From IMG/VR virus record IMGVR_UViG_3300020156_000058, positions 1-38,542 of that record: 38,542 nucleotides of DNA; one strand, 5' to 3'. The position numbers were made by a program, and so were the translations under genes. This DNA comes from a virus. This document shows, one piece after another, positions 5,318-12,675 of this stretch (position 1 is its first letter; each line of letters begins with the position of its first letter). The notes beneath the pieces were generated by a model. It was not told the DNA's origin and did no database searches. It worked only from the letters and a program-made list of their open reading frames with translations.

Positions 5318-7194
5318 CCTCGCAGCTCGTCCTGGGCCTATCCGCCAAGCTGGTGGTGGACATCTTCGCAGGCGGCGGTGGCTGGTCGACCGCGTACGAA
5401 TTGGCCACCGGTCAGCACGTGCACATCGCGATCAATCACAACCCCGATGCGCTGAGCATGCACCAGATGAACCACCCGCAAACGCAGCATTTCATCGCCG
5501 ACGTGTGGGAAGTGTGCCCGCGCCAGGCGACTGGCGGCGCGCCGGTGGGCTGGCTACACCTGTCGCCCGACTGCACCGACCACAGCCAGGCCAAGGGCGG
5601 ACAGCCTCGGCGCAAGAACATTCGCGCCCTGGCCTGGGTGGCCGCCCGCTGGGCCGGCACGGTCAAGCCCGACATCATCAGCCTGGAAAACGTTGTCCAG
5701 ATCCTGAAATGGGGCCGCCTTATCGCCAAACGCGATCCAGCGACAGGGCGCGTGGTCAAGCTGGACGGGACCGTGGCCGAACCTGGCGAGCGCGTGCCTG
5801 TGCAGGACCAGTATCTGGTGCCGGACCCCAAGCAGCAGGGAAAGCACTGGCGCCGCCTGGTGGCGATCCTGCGCGGCATGGGCTACATCGTCGAGTGGCG
5901 GAAGCTGAACGCTGCCGACTACGGTGCCGGCACCACACGCACGCGCCTATTCATGATGGCCCGTCGCGACGGCCTCCCCGTCGTCTGGCCCGAGCCAACC
6001 CACTTCAAGAGCCCGGTCAACGGACAAAAGCGCTGGCGCGCCGCGGCAGACGGCATCGACTGGAGTATCGAGGGGCGCAGCATCTTCAATCGCTCGCGCC
6101 CGTTGGCCGACGCCACCATGCTCCGTATCGCCCGCGGCATGAAGCGGTATGTGCTGGACAGCGCGAACCCGTTCATCGTGCCCATCGCCAACTGGAGCCG
6201 CGATGGCTCGCACTCGACGCGGCAGCCTATCAGCACGGTCACGGCGAATCCGCGCGGCGGGTCCCATGCCGTGGTGACCCCTGTCCTGGCAGGGGTCGGC
6301 GGGCGAGCGGGCCAGAGTGAGCCGCGGCCAGCCAGCGAGCCGCACTACACCATCACCCGGAAAGGAGACAGCGCCGTCATTGCGCCGGTGCTGGTCCAGG
6401 CTGGGTACGGCGAGCGGGACGGCCAGGCCCCGCGTTGTCTCGACCACGGGCAACCGCTAGGCACCGTTGTCGCCGGCGGGATCAAGCATGCCCTCGCCAC
6501 GGGATTCATGGTACAGGCCAACGGCGGCTACAACACCACGCCGGCCCACGACCTGCGCCGAGCGGCGTCCACCATCACGAACACCGGCAGTCAGCAGCAG
6601 CTCATCACGGCACATCTGACGACGCTACGCCAGCACAGCACCGGCACAGCCGCCGGTGAGCCGGTGACCACCATGGCGGCCGCAGGACAGCACCATGGCC
6701 TTATCGCCGCCCATCTGACGGCGATGAGCCAGAACGTGACGGGCTCGGACATGCGCGACCCAGCGCAGACGGTACTGGCCGGCGCGGGCTGCTACGGCGT
6801 GGTTGAGTACGACATGCTGCCCGACGACGAGGCGGGCGCGCTGCGGGTGGCCGCATTCCTGATGCGCTACTACGGCGAGGGCGGCCAGTTGGGCGATCTA
6901 CGCGATCCAGCCAGCACGCTCACCACGCGCGACCGCCTGGCGCTGGTCACTGTGCACATCCAGGGCGCGCCCTACGTCATTGTGGATATCCGCCTGCGCA
7001 TGCTTTCGCCGGCTGAGCTCTATGACCTGCAGGGCTTCCCCAAGGGCTACATCGTCGAGCGCGGCCACGACGGCCGGGCCTTCACCAAATCCCAGCAGGT
7101 GCACATGGTGGGCAACAGCGTCAGCCCGCCCCCGGCGATTGCGCTGATCGCCGCCAATGCGCCGCGCGAACTTCTTCTGAGGAAAGCAGCATGA
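5311..7194 (+). CDS. DNA (cytosine-5)-methyltransferase, Dcm-type, with internal repeats
   Basis: Motif I FAGGGGW (residues 19-25) binds S-adenosylmethionine. The catalytic Cys is in LSPDCTDHSQAKGG (about 84-97), a variant of the usual PPCQ. ENV (126-128) is motif VI, TRTRLFMMAR matches motif VIII, and GFPKGY...VGNSVSPPPA gives motifs IX-X at the C-terminus. At 627 residues it is longer than a typical 330-450-residue enzyme. The extra length, roughly residues 300-560, is a series of about five related units of ~30 residues (AAHLTAM..., TTMAAAG..., DLRDPAST...) in the target-recognition region. It likely methylates phage DNA against host restriction. No partner endonuclease is encoded nearby. 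Target sequence unknown. Confidence 0.85.
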   Translation: MLTSQLVLGLSAKLVVDIFAGGGGWSTAYELATGQHVHIAINHNPDALSMHQMNHPQTQHFIADVWEVCPRQATGGAPVGWLHLSPDCTDHSQAKGGQPRRKNIRALAWVAARWAGTVKPDIISLENVVQILKWGRLIAKRDPATGRVVKLDGTVAEPGERVPVQDQYLVPDPKQQGKHWRRLVAILRGMGYIVEWRKLNAADYGAGTTRTRLFMMARRDGLPVVWPEPTHFKSPVNGQKRWRAAADGIDWSIEGRSIFNRSRPLADATMLRIARGMKRYVLDSANPFIVPIANWSRDGSHSTRQPISTVTANPRGGSHAVVTPVLAGVGGRAGQSEPRPASEPHYTITRKGDSAVIAPVLVQAGYGERDGQAPRCLDHGQPLGTVVAGGIKHALATGFMVQANGGYNTTPAHDLRRAASTITNTGSQQQLITAHLTTLRQHSTGTAAGEPVTTMAAAGQHHGLIAAHLTAMSQNVTGSDMRDPAQTVLAGAGCYGVVEYDMLPDDEAGALRVAAFLMRYYGEGGQLGDLRDPASTLTTRDRLALVTVHIQGAPYVIVDIRLRMLSPAELYDLQGFPKGYIVERGHDGRAFTKSQQVHMVGNSVSPPPAIALIAANAPRELLLRKAA

Positions 7195-7922
7195 CCTACC
7201 TACTCGAAAACATCAACAGCACCATCGCCAAGATCGCCGAGTGCCTTGCCCGCGACCCGAAGCGGGCGGAGCGGCTGCTGAGGGACCTGCAGAAGCTCGT
7301 TCGACAACTGGCCGAGGATGCGCCGGCATCGGGCGGCACCTTGCCCGCCATCCCCTTCGGCCCTGCCTTCATCGACGCGTACCGGGAGCACTACCTTGCC
7401 TGGGGCGAGCAATGCTTTGACGCCGGCCGAGCAAGCAATCGGCTGATTGACGTCATGGCGGGCACCTCGCTCAGCACTGGTCACCGCCCGATCGCGTCTT
7501 GCAAGCAAACGAGCACTCACCTTGCAACGCTCGAAGGCCTCCGGGTAGGTCTCGAGTGCGATTGGAAATTGAACGATGCGGAAGCAAAGTTGGACGCATT
7601 GGATGCAGCCATCTCCAAGCTGCGCGAGGCGGGCGAGCCGGCAAAGCGGGACTGGACTGCGATCAACGCCGCCATCGAAGAGTACGTTGGCGGCTATGAG
7701 CTGCGCGCTGATCCGGGCAATCACACGCCAACGGAATTCGAGCAGTTCCTGATCCTCGACGCTATCCACGGGTTGCTTGCAGAAGATGACTTCTTGTCGC
7801 TGATGAGCGCCGCGCCCCAGGCCAGCGCCGACCGGCACATCGCTTCTCTGAAGGGCCAGGTCACCAAGCTGCGCAAGAAGCGCGGACAGCGACAGAACTG
7901 CGGAGGGGTTGATGGACGTTAG
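7191..7922 (+). CDS. hypothetical early-operon protein
   Basis: A 243-residue, mostly helical protein starting at an ATG that overlaps the methyltransferase stop (ATGA). The N-terminus is a leucine-rich amphipathic stretch (INSTIAKIAECLARDPKRAERLLRD). The C-terminus ends in a Lys/Arg-rich helix (SLKGQVTKLRKKRG), suggesting nucleic-acid contact or a coiled coil. It is the last gene of the contiguous early operon before the inverted membrane-protein gene. No family recognised. Confidence 0.55.
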   Translation: MTYLLENINSTIAKIAECLARDPKRAERLLRDLQKLVRQLAEDAPASGGTLPAIPFGPAFIDAYREHYLAWGEQCFDAGRASNRLIDVMAGTSLSTGHRPIASCKQTSTHLATLEGLRVGLECDWKLNDAEAKLDALDAAISKLREAGEPAKRDWTAINAAIEEYVGGYELRADPGNHTPTEFEQFLILDAIHGLLAEDDFLSLMSAAPQASADRHIASLKGQVTKLRKKRGQRQNCGGVDGR

Positions 7923-7949
7923 ATCCACCCTAGTCGCGTCAGCCGCATC

Positions 7950-8654
7950 CTACTCTTGCCGATGGGCCTTCGATTGCGAGGAAGCCCGACTATTTATCGC
8001 CTCTACAAAAGCCTCGACGGTCTCACAGTACTTACTGACTGTTTCGGGCAATATCGGGGTCCGCCCGTCAGCAACCCTGTCTCGCACCGTAATAAGTTGG
8101 GTAAAAACCTGTGCTTCATTGGGACTTATGACGTCTCGTGCCACTAGTTCCCAAAATTCGTTCTCAAGATCGACGATTGAACTGGGCGGTCTCCGCATGG
8201 CCACCGCAATCAAGGCACGCGCAGCACCTTCGGCTGCCCCCCAATACGCCTGCACCACTTCTGTCGGTTCCTTTAGGAGCATTGCGCGATCCAATGCCTC
8301 TGCCCAGCGTGGCCGAGCCTGCGACCCAGCCGGTGTGGCCGGCGGCTCGGAGGGCGGAGCCTCTGGTTTCGTTGTCGCATCGGGGCTTCCCTCAGTTGGC
8401 CAGGATCGTGTGATTTCCAACGCGCCGGAGATCTTGCGATCGTTCTCCTGCGCCTCTAAAAGTTCGATCGAGATACCCGCAGCAGCAAGTCTTTTGGCCC
8501 GGCCTAGCATTGCCCGAATATCGGAACGAAAGAGATACGCACAATATGCAATGGCCACAGGCCATCCGAGCGCAGCAACCAAGTCGGTTGTGTTCTTGAA
8601 CATGCTGGCCATGAATGTAGCGACGTCCATACTTGGCACCCGATTTATAAACAT
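7950..8654 (-). CDS. inverted membrane-anchored protein, moron candidate
   Basis: The gene is on the opposite strand to its neighbours and in locally lower-GC sequence, the pattern of an independently expressed lysogenic-conversion gene. From the ATG at 8654 the protein is about 234 residues; ATG 8630 is an alternative, and further upstream the frame loses its character. One membrane span (TTDLVAALGWPVAIAYCAYLF) lies near the N-terminus. A Pro-rich linker (EAPPSEPPATPAGS) and a C-terminal helical cytosolic domain follow (EPTEVVQAYWGAAEGAARALI). It resembles uncharacterised inner-membrane proteins found in prophages. Superinfection exclusion or defence would fit the context but is only inference. 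Confidence 0.6.
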   Translation of the reverse strand: MFINRVPSMDVATFMASMFKNTTDLVAALGWPVAIAYCAYLFRSDIRAMLGRAKRLAAAGISIELLEAQENDRKISGALEITRSWPTEGSPDATTKPEAPPSEPPATPAGSQARPRWAEALDRAMLLKEPTEVVQAYWGAAEGAARALIAVAMRRPPSSIVDLENEFWELVARDVISPNEAQVFTQLITVRDRVADGRTPILPETVSKYCETVEAFVEAINSRASSQSKAHRQE

Positions 8655-8747
8655 CACAAATCGTAACTCAGCACAGGTGATGAAGGAAGGCAGGAAAATC
8701 TCTAGACGCCTGCAGATCCTCCAGCAACGAAACGATGGGGCCCTGCA

Positions 8748-9365
8748 ATGAGAGAACGCCCTATCCTGTTCAGCGGGCCCATGGTCCGCGCCATCCTGGC
8801 CGGGCAGAAGACGCAGACACGGCGGGTCGCCAAAGACGTGCGGCATCCCGACTTCGGGAACTGGTACGCCCCGGGCGCCCTGGCGCTTGAACCGCAGCAC
8901 GTCATCGACCGCGCATGCCCCCATGGCGAGCCAGGCGACCGCCTATGGGTGCGGGAGACGTGGAACCGGTTCGAGCCCTGGAGCGGCTTCCATTACGCGG
9001 CCGACTATGAAGCCTTCGGCATCGGCCCAGACGACGACCCGGACCATATCCCGGATCACGAGGTGCGCTGGCGCCCCAGCATCCACATGCCGCGCGCTGC
9101 GTGCCGGATCGTGCTGGAAATCACCGGCGTACGCCTCGAGCGCCTGCAGCAAATCACCGATGCTGACTGCTGGGCAGAAGGTATCGAGGAATGCGACGGC
9201 CTGCTCGATGAGGCGGAAATCTGCCGTCTGGCCAAGGCCATGGGCCGGAGTGTCGAAGATCCGCAGCCGACCTTCGCTGCGCTCTGGGAATCCATCAACG
9301 GCACCGGCGCGTGGGACGTGAACCCTTGGGTGTGGGTGCCTGAATTCCGGCGGGTGCAGCTATGA
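8748..9365 (+). CDS. ASCH-domain-like phage protein
   Basis: The start MRERPILFSGPMVRAILAGQKTQTRRV, then GDRLWVRETW, WRPSIHMPRAACRI, ITGVRLERLQQI and DVNPWVWVPEFRRV, follow the order seen in ASCH-superfamily proteins common in phage early regions. ASCH domains (a PUA-like beta barrel) are thought to bind RNA or nucleotides; the phage members have no established role. Length (205 residues) is normal. The last base quartet overlaps the start of the next gene. Confidence is high for the family and low for function. Confidence 0.75.
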   Translation: MRERPILFSGPMVRAILAGQKTQTRRVAKDVRHPDFGNWYAPGALALEPQHVIDRACPHGEPGDRLWVRETWNRFEPWSGFHYAADYEAFGIGPDDDPDHIPDHEVRWRPSIHMPRAACRIVLEITGVRLERLQQITDADCWAEGIEECDGLLDEAEICRLAKAMGRSVEDPQPTFAALWESINGTGAWDVNPWVWVPEFRRVQL

Positions 9366-9562
9366 AGCGCTGGTACAGCATCGACGTCCATGCGCGCTGG
9401 TCGGTGCCCTTTCAAGCCACGCCCGCCCAGGTCGCCGACATGCGCGCCGACGGCCTTGTCATCGACGAAATCTGCAACACCGTGCCCCAGTGGCTCCCCT
9501 CTCCCCTCGTCCGGCCCTGGTGCTGGGTCCAGGATGGGTGGCGCTGGCTGCGGGTTTTCTAG
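9362..9562 (+). CDS. small tryptophan-rich phage protein
   Basis: A 66-residue protein, coupled by 4-bp overlap to the ASCH-like gene. It begins MKRWYSIDVHARWSVPFQA and ends in a Trp-rich segment (RPWCWVQDGWRWLRVF). Soluble and without a signal. Unknown function; it sits just upstream of the excisionase. Confidence 0.5.
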   Translation: MKRWYSIDVHARWSVPFQATPAQVADMRADGLVIDEICNTVPQWLPSPLVRPWCWVQDGWRWLRVF

Positions 9563-9570
9563 GAGGCGAG

Positions 9571-9954
9571 ATGGATCAAGAATTGCCCGTGCAGCCAGCG
9601 GATGCGGCCGCCTTTCTGGGGGTCTCCTTGCGGCAGGTGTACGATTTAGCCGCCCCACATGGGCCAATCCCTTGTTACAGAACCGGCCGGCGCATCACCT
9701 TCGACCGGTCTGACCTGCTGGAATACCGACAAAAATGCCGATCTACCGAGACAAAGCGCGCGGTCGCCTCGTGTTTGAATTCGACCGTCACATTGCCGGC
9801 CAGAGGATCCGCGCTCGAAAAGTACTTCCGGCGGCGTGGACTCGAGCCCAGGCTGACGCCTTCGACCGCCAGGAAAGTGCCAGGCTCTACGCCGTCGCAA
9901 GCGGGGTCGAACGTCCTGAGCATCTCATCGAAGAGGCCATCGCGGTCTACCTGA
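9571..9954 (+). CDS. xis: excisionase-type HTH protein, overlaps integrase
   Basis: Residues 8-48 (PADAAAFLGVSLRQVYDLAA, then IPCYRTGRRITFDRSDLLEY) are a MerR/AlpA-type winged HTH of the excisionase family. It is predicted to bind near attP and direct excision. GAGGCGAG lies just before the ATG at 9571. The frame continues well past the HTH to 9954, overlapping the integrase in another frame by 220 bases. That tail is Ser/Arg/Pro-rich and may be either a genuine dual-coded extension or translation to the first available stop. Position immediately upstream of int supports the call. Confidence 0.7.
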   Translation: MDQELPVQPADAAAFLGVSLRQVYDLAAPHGPIPCYRTGRRITFDRSDLLEYRQKCRSTETKRAVASCLNSTVTLPARGSALEKYFRRRGLEPRLTPSTARKVPGSTPSQAGSNVLSISSKRPSRST

Positions 9955-10838
9955 AGGAACGGGCCCCGCAGCTTAAGACCGGTTACCAGATCGAGGGCGA
10001 ACTGCTCTTGATGTACTGGGCCTACCAGGGCAAAGCTCTGCCCGCGCTACCGGACGTATGCCGGGATTACTCAGCGCGCGGCACGAAAGCGGACGGCAGC
10101 CCCCTTGCGCCGGCCACGATCCGGAACCGCATCCGATACCTGACCAGCGCCTGCCGGTATGCTTGGAAGTACCACGCTATGTGTAAGCATGACCCTGCGT
10201 CAAGGGTCGTGACGCCAAAGGTGCGCAACGAACGCCAGTTTTACGTCAATCGCCGGCAGATGCTCCTGCTGGCCCTGGCCACGCAGCACCGCCCTACCCG
10301 CGTGGCGATCCGGATAGCGTTCTATAGCGGCATGCGCATGCACGAAATCCGCACCGCCGTGCGCGAGGATGGAATGTTCACCCTACCGGACACCAAGAAC
10401 GGTAACCCCCGGCATATCCCGATGCACCCGAAAATCCGGTCGGCGGCCAAAGTGAGGCTACCTGACCAGAGCACGATTTCGAGACATTGGAGAGAGGCGC
10501 GCACGGAGATGGGCATGGAGTGGCTGCACTTCCACGACCTGCGCCATTCTGCGGCCAGCGAGATGATCAACTGCGAGGTCGATCTGTATACAGTCGGTGC
10601 CGTGCTGGGGCACAAATCTGCCCAAAGTACGAAGCGATATGCGCACCTCGCCACGGCGGCATTAGGGCGGGCGCTGGGGAAGATTGGCAAGAAATCCCCC
10701 ACCAAAGAAAAAACGCGGGTTGCGGAAACTGCCCGCAAACCCGCGTCAACACTTGGTAGGCCCCCCGAGAGTCGAACTCGGCACCAACGGATTATGAGTC
10801 AAGGCCGCGATATACGCGCAAAGAAGAAAGCCGCTTGA
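9735..10838 (+). CDS. int: tyrosine-family site-specific integrase
   Basis: A 367-residue protein of the usual length for phage tyrosine recombinases. Catalytic residues are recognisable: Arg in FYSGMRMHEI, Lys in PDTKNGNPR, HxxR in FHDLRHSAAS, His in GHKS and the nucleophile Tyr in TKRYAHL. The N-terminal part carries an arm-binding-like domain followed by a core-binding helical region (TIRNRIRYLTSACRYAWKYH). Its last ~30 codons run through the tRNA-like attachment core. The C-terminal tail (GRPPESRTRHQRIMSQ) is therefore encoded by attP and would change on integration unless the host sequence restores it. It catalyses integration into a host tRNA gene. Confidence 0.9.
   Translation: MPIYRDKARGRLVFEFDRHIAGQRIRARKVLPAAWTRAQADAFDRQESARLYAVASGVERPEHLIEEAIAVYLKERAPQLKTGYQIEGELLLMYWAYQGKALPALPDVCRDYSARGTKADGSPLAPATIRNRIRYLTSACRYAWKYHAMCKHDPASRVVTPKVRNERQFYVNRRQMLLLALATQHRPTRVAIRIAFYSGMRMHEIRTAVREDGMFTLPDTKNGNPRHIPMHPKIRSAAKVRLPDQSTISRHWREARTEMGMEWLHFHDLRHSAASEMINCEVDLYTVGAVLGHKSAQSTKRYAHLATAALGRALGKIGKKSPTKEKTRVAETARKPASTLGRPPESRTRHQRIMSQGRDIRAKKKAA
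10754..10800 (-). other. attP: attP core: 3' part of a tRNA gene (CAU anticodon)
   Basis: Read on the minus strand, the segment starts at an anticodon loop CTCATAA and continues through the variable region. It then has a T-arm stem CCGAG/CTCGG around TTCGACT, an acceptor strand GGGGCCT and the terminal ACCA. The 5' half of the tRNA is absent, so this is not a functional tRNA but the identity block carried by phages that integrate into a tRNA gene. CAU with this loop fits tRNA-Ile2 or elongator tRNA-Met. It overlaps the integrase 3' end. Phage genes on both sides show the phage is not integrated here. Confidence 0.8.
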
Positions 10839-10947
10839 ATCAAGCGCTTAGCATCGCGCGACTACCGCGGGAAACGCGCGAAGTGCGCCCGGTTGGTCAA
10901 AATTTCCCCCACTGTGGATATACTGGCCTGGACCGTAGGAGCCGGCG

Positions 10948-11018
10948 ATGTGTTCTCACTACCAGGGCATCAAAAAAGCGCGAGCAAATGGAGAAGTACT
11001 TCGGGGCCCGCGTCTGAA
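10948..11018 (+). pseudogene. frameshifted, truncated SRAP (YedK-like) gene remnant
   Basis: ATG at 10948 follows a good Shine-Dalgarno (TAGGAG). The first codons give MCSHYQGIKK, the conserved start of SOS-response-associated peptidases, whose Cys2 is catalytic and crosslinks abasic DNA. After a run of six A residues the frame shifts. The continuation KREQMEKYFGARV is in the +1 phase and stops at 11018. Family proteins are over 200 residues, so only the first ~22 codons remain. Intact homologues are common in related phages, so this is probably a decayed phage gene rather than host DNA. Confidence 0.6.
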
Positions 11019-11078
11019 TTCAAAGGTTGATCGGGTGGAATCGGTCGGCTACCGTAGGATCTCGATCAGGAGCCAGAC

Positions 11079-11306
11079 ATGGAACAGTACGATCCCGCGG
11101 AGTCCGACTCTGAGAACCTCGGCTTGCGACCCGACGAACTCCTCCAATTTTCCCGTGGCGCCGGGTTTGCGCGCGACGTCGACCAAGAGGCACTCTTGAA
11201 CTTTGCCCTCGCGATCGCCGAATCCTGCGCCGAAATTGGGGATCACTACACGGCCAATGGGAAGAACTGTGGTGACGCAATTCGAGCCAAGTTCGGGTTG
11301 GGGTAA
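11079..11306 (+). CDS. small acidic hypothetical protein
   Basis: A 75-residue acidic protein (MEQYDPAESDSENLG start) with a helical middle (LLNFALAIAESCAEIGDHY). It belongs to the group of short rightward genes after the integrase. No clear Shine-Dalgarno within the expected window and no family, so confidence is moderate. Confidence 0.45.
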   Translation: MEQYDPAESDSENLGLRPDELLQFSRGAGFARDVDQEALLNFALAIAESCAEIGDHYTANGKNCGDAIRAKFGLG

Positions 11307-11327
11307 ATAGGGACGTGGCCCCATTTT

Positions 11328-11358
11328 CCTGTATGGATATACTGGATATCCACACAGG
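11328..11358. promoter_or_regulatory. long dyad, probable operator, partly repeated at 10913
   Basis: Arms CCTGTATGGATAT and ATATCCACACAGG pair with 12 of 13 matches across a 5-base spacer. The site lies 9 bases before the ATG of the next gene. A related element TGTGGATATACTGG occurs at 10913-10926, upstream of the SRAP remnant, and 13 of its 14 bases match 11332-11345. Half-sites CTGT/ATACAG resemble LexA boxes, but the spacing is not canonical. TATACT within both copies could serve as a -10 hexamer. Confidence 0.5.
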
Positions 11359-11367
11359 TATTTAGCC

Positions 11368-11685
11368 ATGTCTCGCTATCCCCCGCTGACCATTAAGGAA
11401 CTTCAGGCCATCCAGGAAGCCAACCGGGACAATCCCACAGTGCGGCGTCTGCTATGGGAGATCCATCGACTGCATCAGGTGATGTTCCAATTTGACATAA
11501 GCATGCGCCGGCTTTCGGGAGATCAGACTTTCCTTGCCCTGGAGACGAGATCGTTCTGCCTCCCGCTGCTCGACAACGAACCTGCAGTCCGGCGCCGGCG
11601 CGTGACCGAGAGACGGGCGCGTCAGACCAAGGCACCGGGAATTTTTGACCACTACAAAGGTTACGGATCCGCGGACTCGCCCTGA
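11368..11685 (+). CDS. hypothetical protein behind dyad operator
   Basis: A 105-residue helical protein (TIKELQAIQEANRDNPTVRRLLWEIHRL in its first third). It has a basic stretch EPAVRRRRVTERRARQTK toward the C-terminus that may contact nucleic acid. It follows the strong dyad at 11328-11358, which probably controls it. Not recognised. Confidence 0.5.
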   Translation: MSRYPPLTIKELQAIQEANRDNPTVRRLLWEIHRLHQVMFQFDISMRRLSGDQTFLALETRSFCLPLLDNEPAVRRRRVTERRARQTKAPGIFDHYKGYGSADSP

Positions 11686-11762
11686 CGCAACGGCGTGGCG
11701 ACCTTAGCCACCTCGGCATCTACGCACAGACTGGCTGAGCCGGCCCAGGCACACTGCCGGTC

Positions 11763-11978
11763 ATGACAGAACTGAAGCAATGGGAAAAGCGGGCGGCGAA
11801 ATGCGGCCTTCTGCTACACGAGCGCCAGGCGATGCTGGCGACGGCTGGCATGCTGGCCGGCGCAGTGGCGGCTTGCATTGACGTGCTGGAGCGGCCGAGT
11901 GAGGCGGCGGTGCTGGCGGTATTCGCGGAGGCATGCCGGCGGGCAGATGCGCCGGGGGAAATGCCGATCAGGGGCTAG
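11763..11978 (+). CDS. small helical hypothetical protein
   Basis: 71 residues. The middle is Ala-rich and moderately hydrophobic (AGMLAGAVAACIDVL), possibly one buried helix. There is no ribosome binding site of note. Codon use is like the neighbouring phage genes. Confidence 0.4.
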   Translation: MTELKQWEKRAAKCGLLLHERQAMLATAGMLAGAVAACIDVLERPSEAAVLAVFAEACRRADAPGEMPIRG

Positions 11979-12017
11979 GCTATCAAATTGCACTAGGCGT
12001 AACGCTGTGGGCGGCTT

Positions 12018-12416
12018 ATGCTACAAGCCATTACAACGATTGAGATTGAGATGAAAAACTCAACTGGATTTCTCATCAAGGGGATGCCGAATGTCACCGT
12101 ACAAGGAGCTAGGCTTCATAACGTCGACCGGCCATTTGTAGTTCGCGGCGGGGACAATTTCAAAGCGATCAGCAACAGCGCGAGATACGACGATCAGCCC
12201 GGGGCGGTTGTGTTTGTGGAGCGACTGACGATAGGCTCTCCGGACAACACCGCCCCCCGCCCGCATCTACCTCCGCCTCGCAGGCCGGTCATGGTGCACG
12301 GTTGGCGGCCACCGAAACCGGCGCCTCCTCCTTCGCCAGTTCCCGTTCCGAGTTGGCATTGGTCGCAGTTTGCGCCACAATCGATTTATATCTCCGAGGG
12401 AGTCATCAATGTCTGA
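12018..12416 (+). CDS. hypothetical protein with proline-rich tail
   Basis: A 132-residue protein; ATG 12051 (MKNSTGFLIKG) is an alternative start. The first half (PNVTVQGARLHNVDRPFVVRGGDN) has short N-V/N-V-D repeats suggestive of beta-helix-like strands. The second half is very Pro-rich (PPPRRPVMVHGWRPPKP, PAPPPSPVPVPSW), a likely unstructured linker. The stop overlaps the next gene, which repeats the 'LxNVD' motif and ends in a membrane helix. The two probably act together. Function unknown. Confidence 0.5.
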   Translation: MLQAITTIEIEMKNSTGFLIKGMPNVTVQGARLHNVDRPFVVRGGDNFKAISNSARYDDQPGAVVFVERLTIGSPDNTAPRPHLPPPRRPVMVHGWRPPKPAPPPSPVPVPSWHWSQFAPQSIYISEGVINV

Positions 12417-12675
12417 TGACCAGCGCGGCCCGATGTTTGACATCGACGGAGCCAAGAACGTAAGACTCGAACAGAATGCCACGGAAGGCGACACACTCTT
12501 GCGCGGCAGAAGACTCGATAACGTGGACGCAACAGCCAATGTCGCTAGCGGAGCACGTCTATCGGCAACAAAACCGTGGTGGCAGAGATTCGCGGTCGGA
12601 TCTTGGAAGTGGATTCTCTCGGTGGTGGCTGGCCTGGTGATCTTGGCCATAGCGGGATGGATGGGCATCAAATAG
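12409..12675 (+). CDS. tail-anchored membrane protein, partner of preceding gene
   Basis: ATG at 12409 with CGAGGGAG upstream; overlaps the previous stop. 88 residues. The N-terminal polar domain (DIDGAKNVRLEQNATEGDTLL, RRLDNVDATANV) is followed by a single C-terminal membrane helix (WILSVVAGLVILAIAGWM). The topology predicts a cytosolic domain tethered to the inner membrane. It shares an 'LxNVD' motif with the upstream product. Its position between lysogeny and lysis regions would suit an exclusion function, but this is unproven. Confidence 0.5.
   Translation: MSDDQRGPMFDIDGAKNVRLEQNATEGDTLLRGRRLDNVDATANVASGARLSATKPWWQRFAVGSWKWILSVVAGLVILAIAGWMGIK

Noticed and set aside
10754-10800. Complete tRNA gene
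   Set aside because: Only the 3' half from the anticodon loop to CCA is present; the 5' half and D-arm are missing.
10912-10926. Canonical LexA box upstream of the SRAP remnant
   Set aside because: Half-sites resemble CTGT/ACAG, but the spacing and one key base do not fit; kept only as part of an unknown dyad family.
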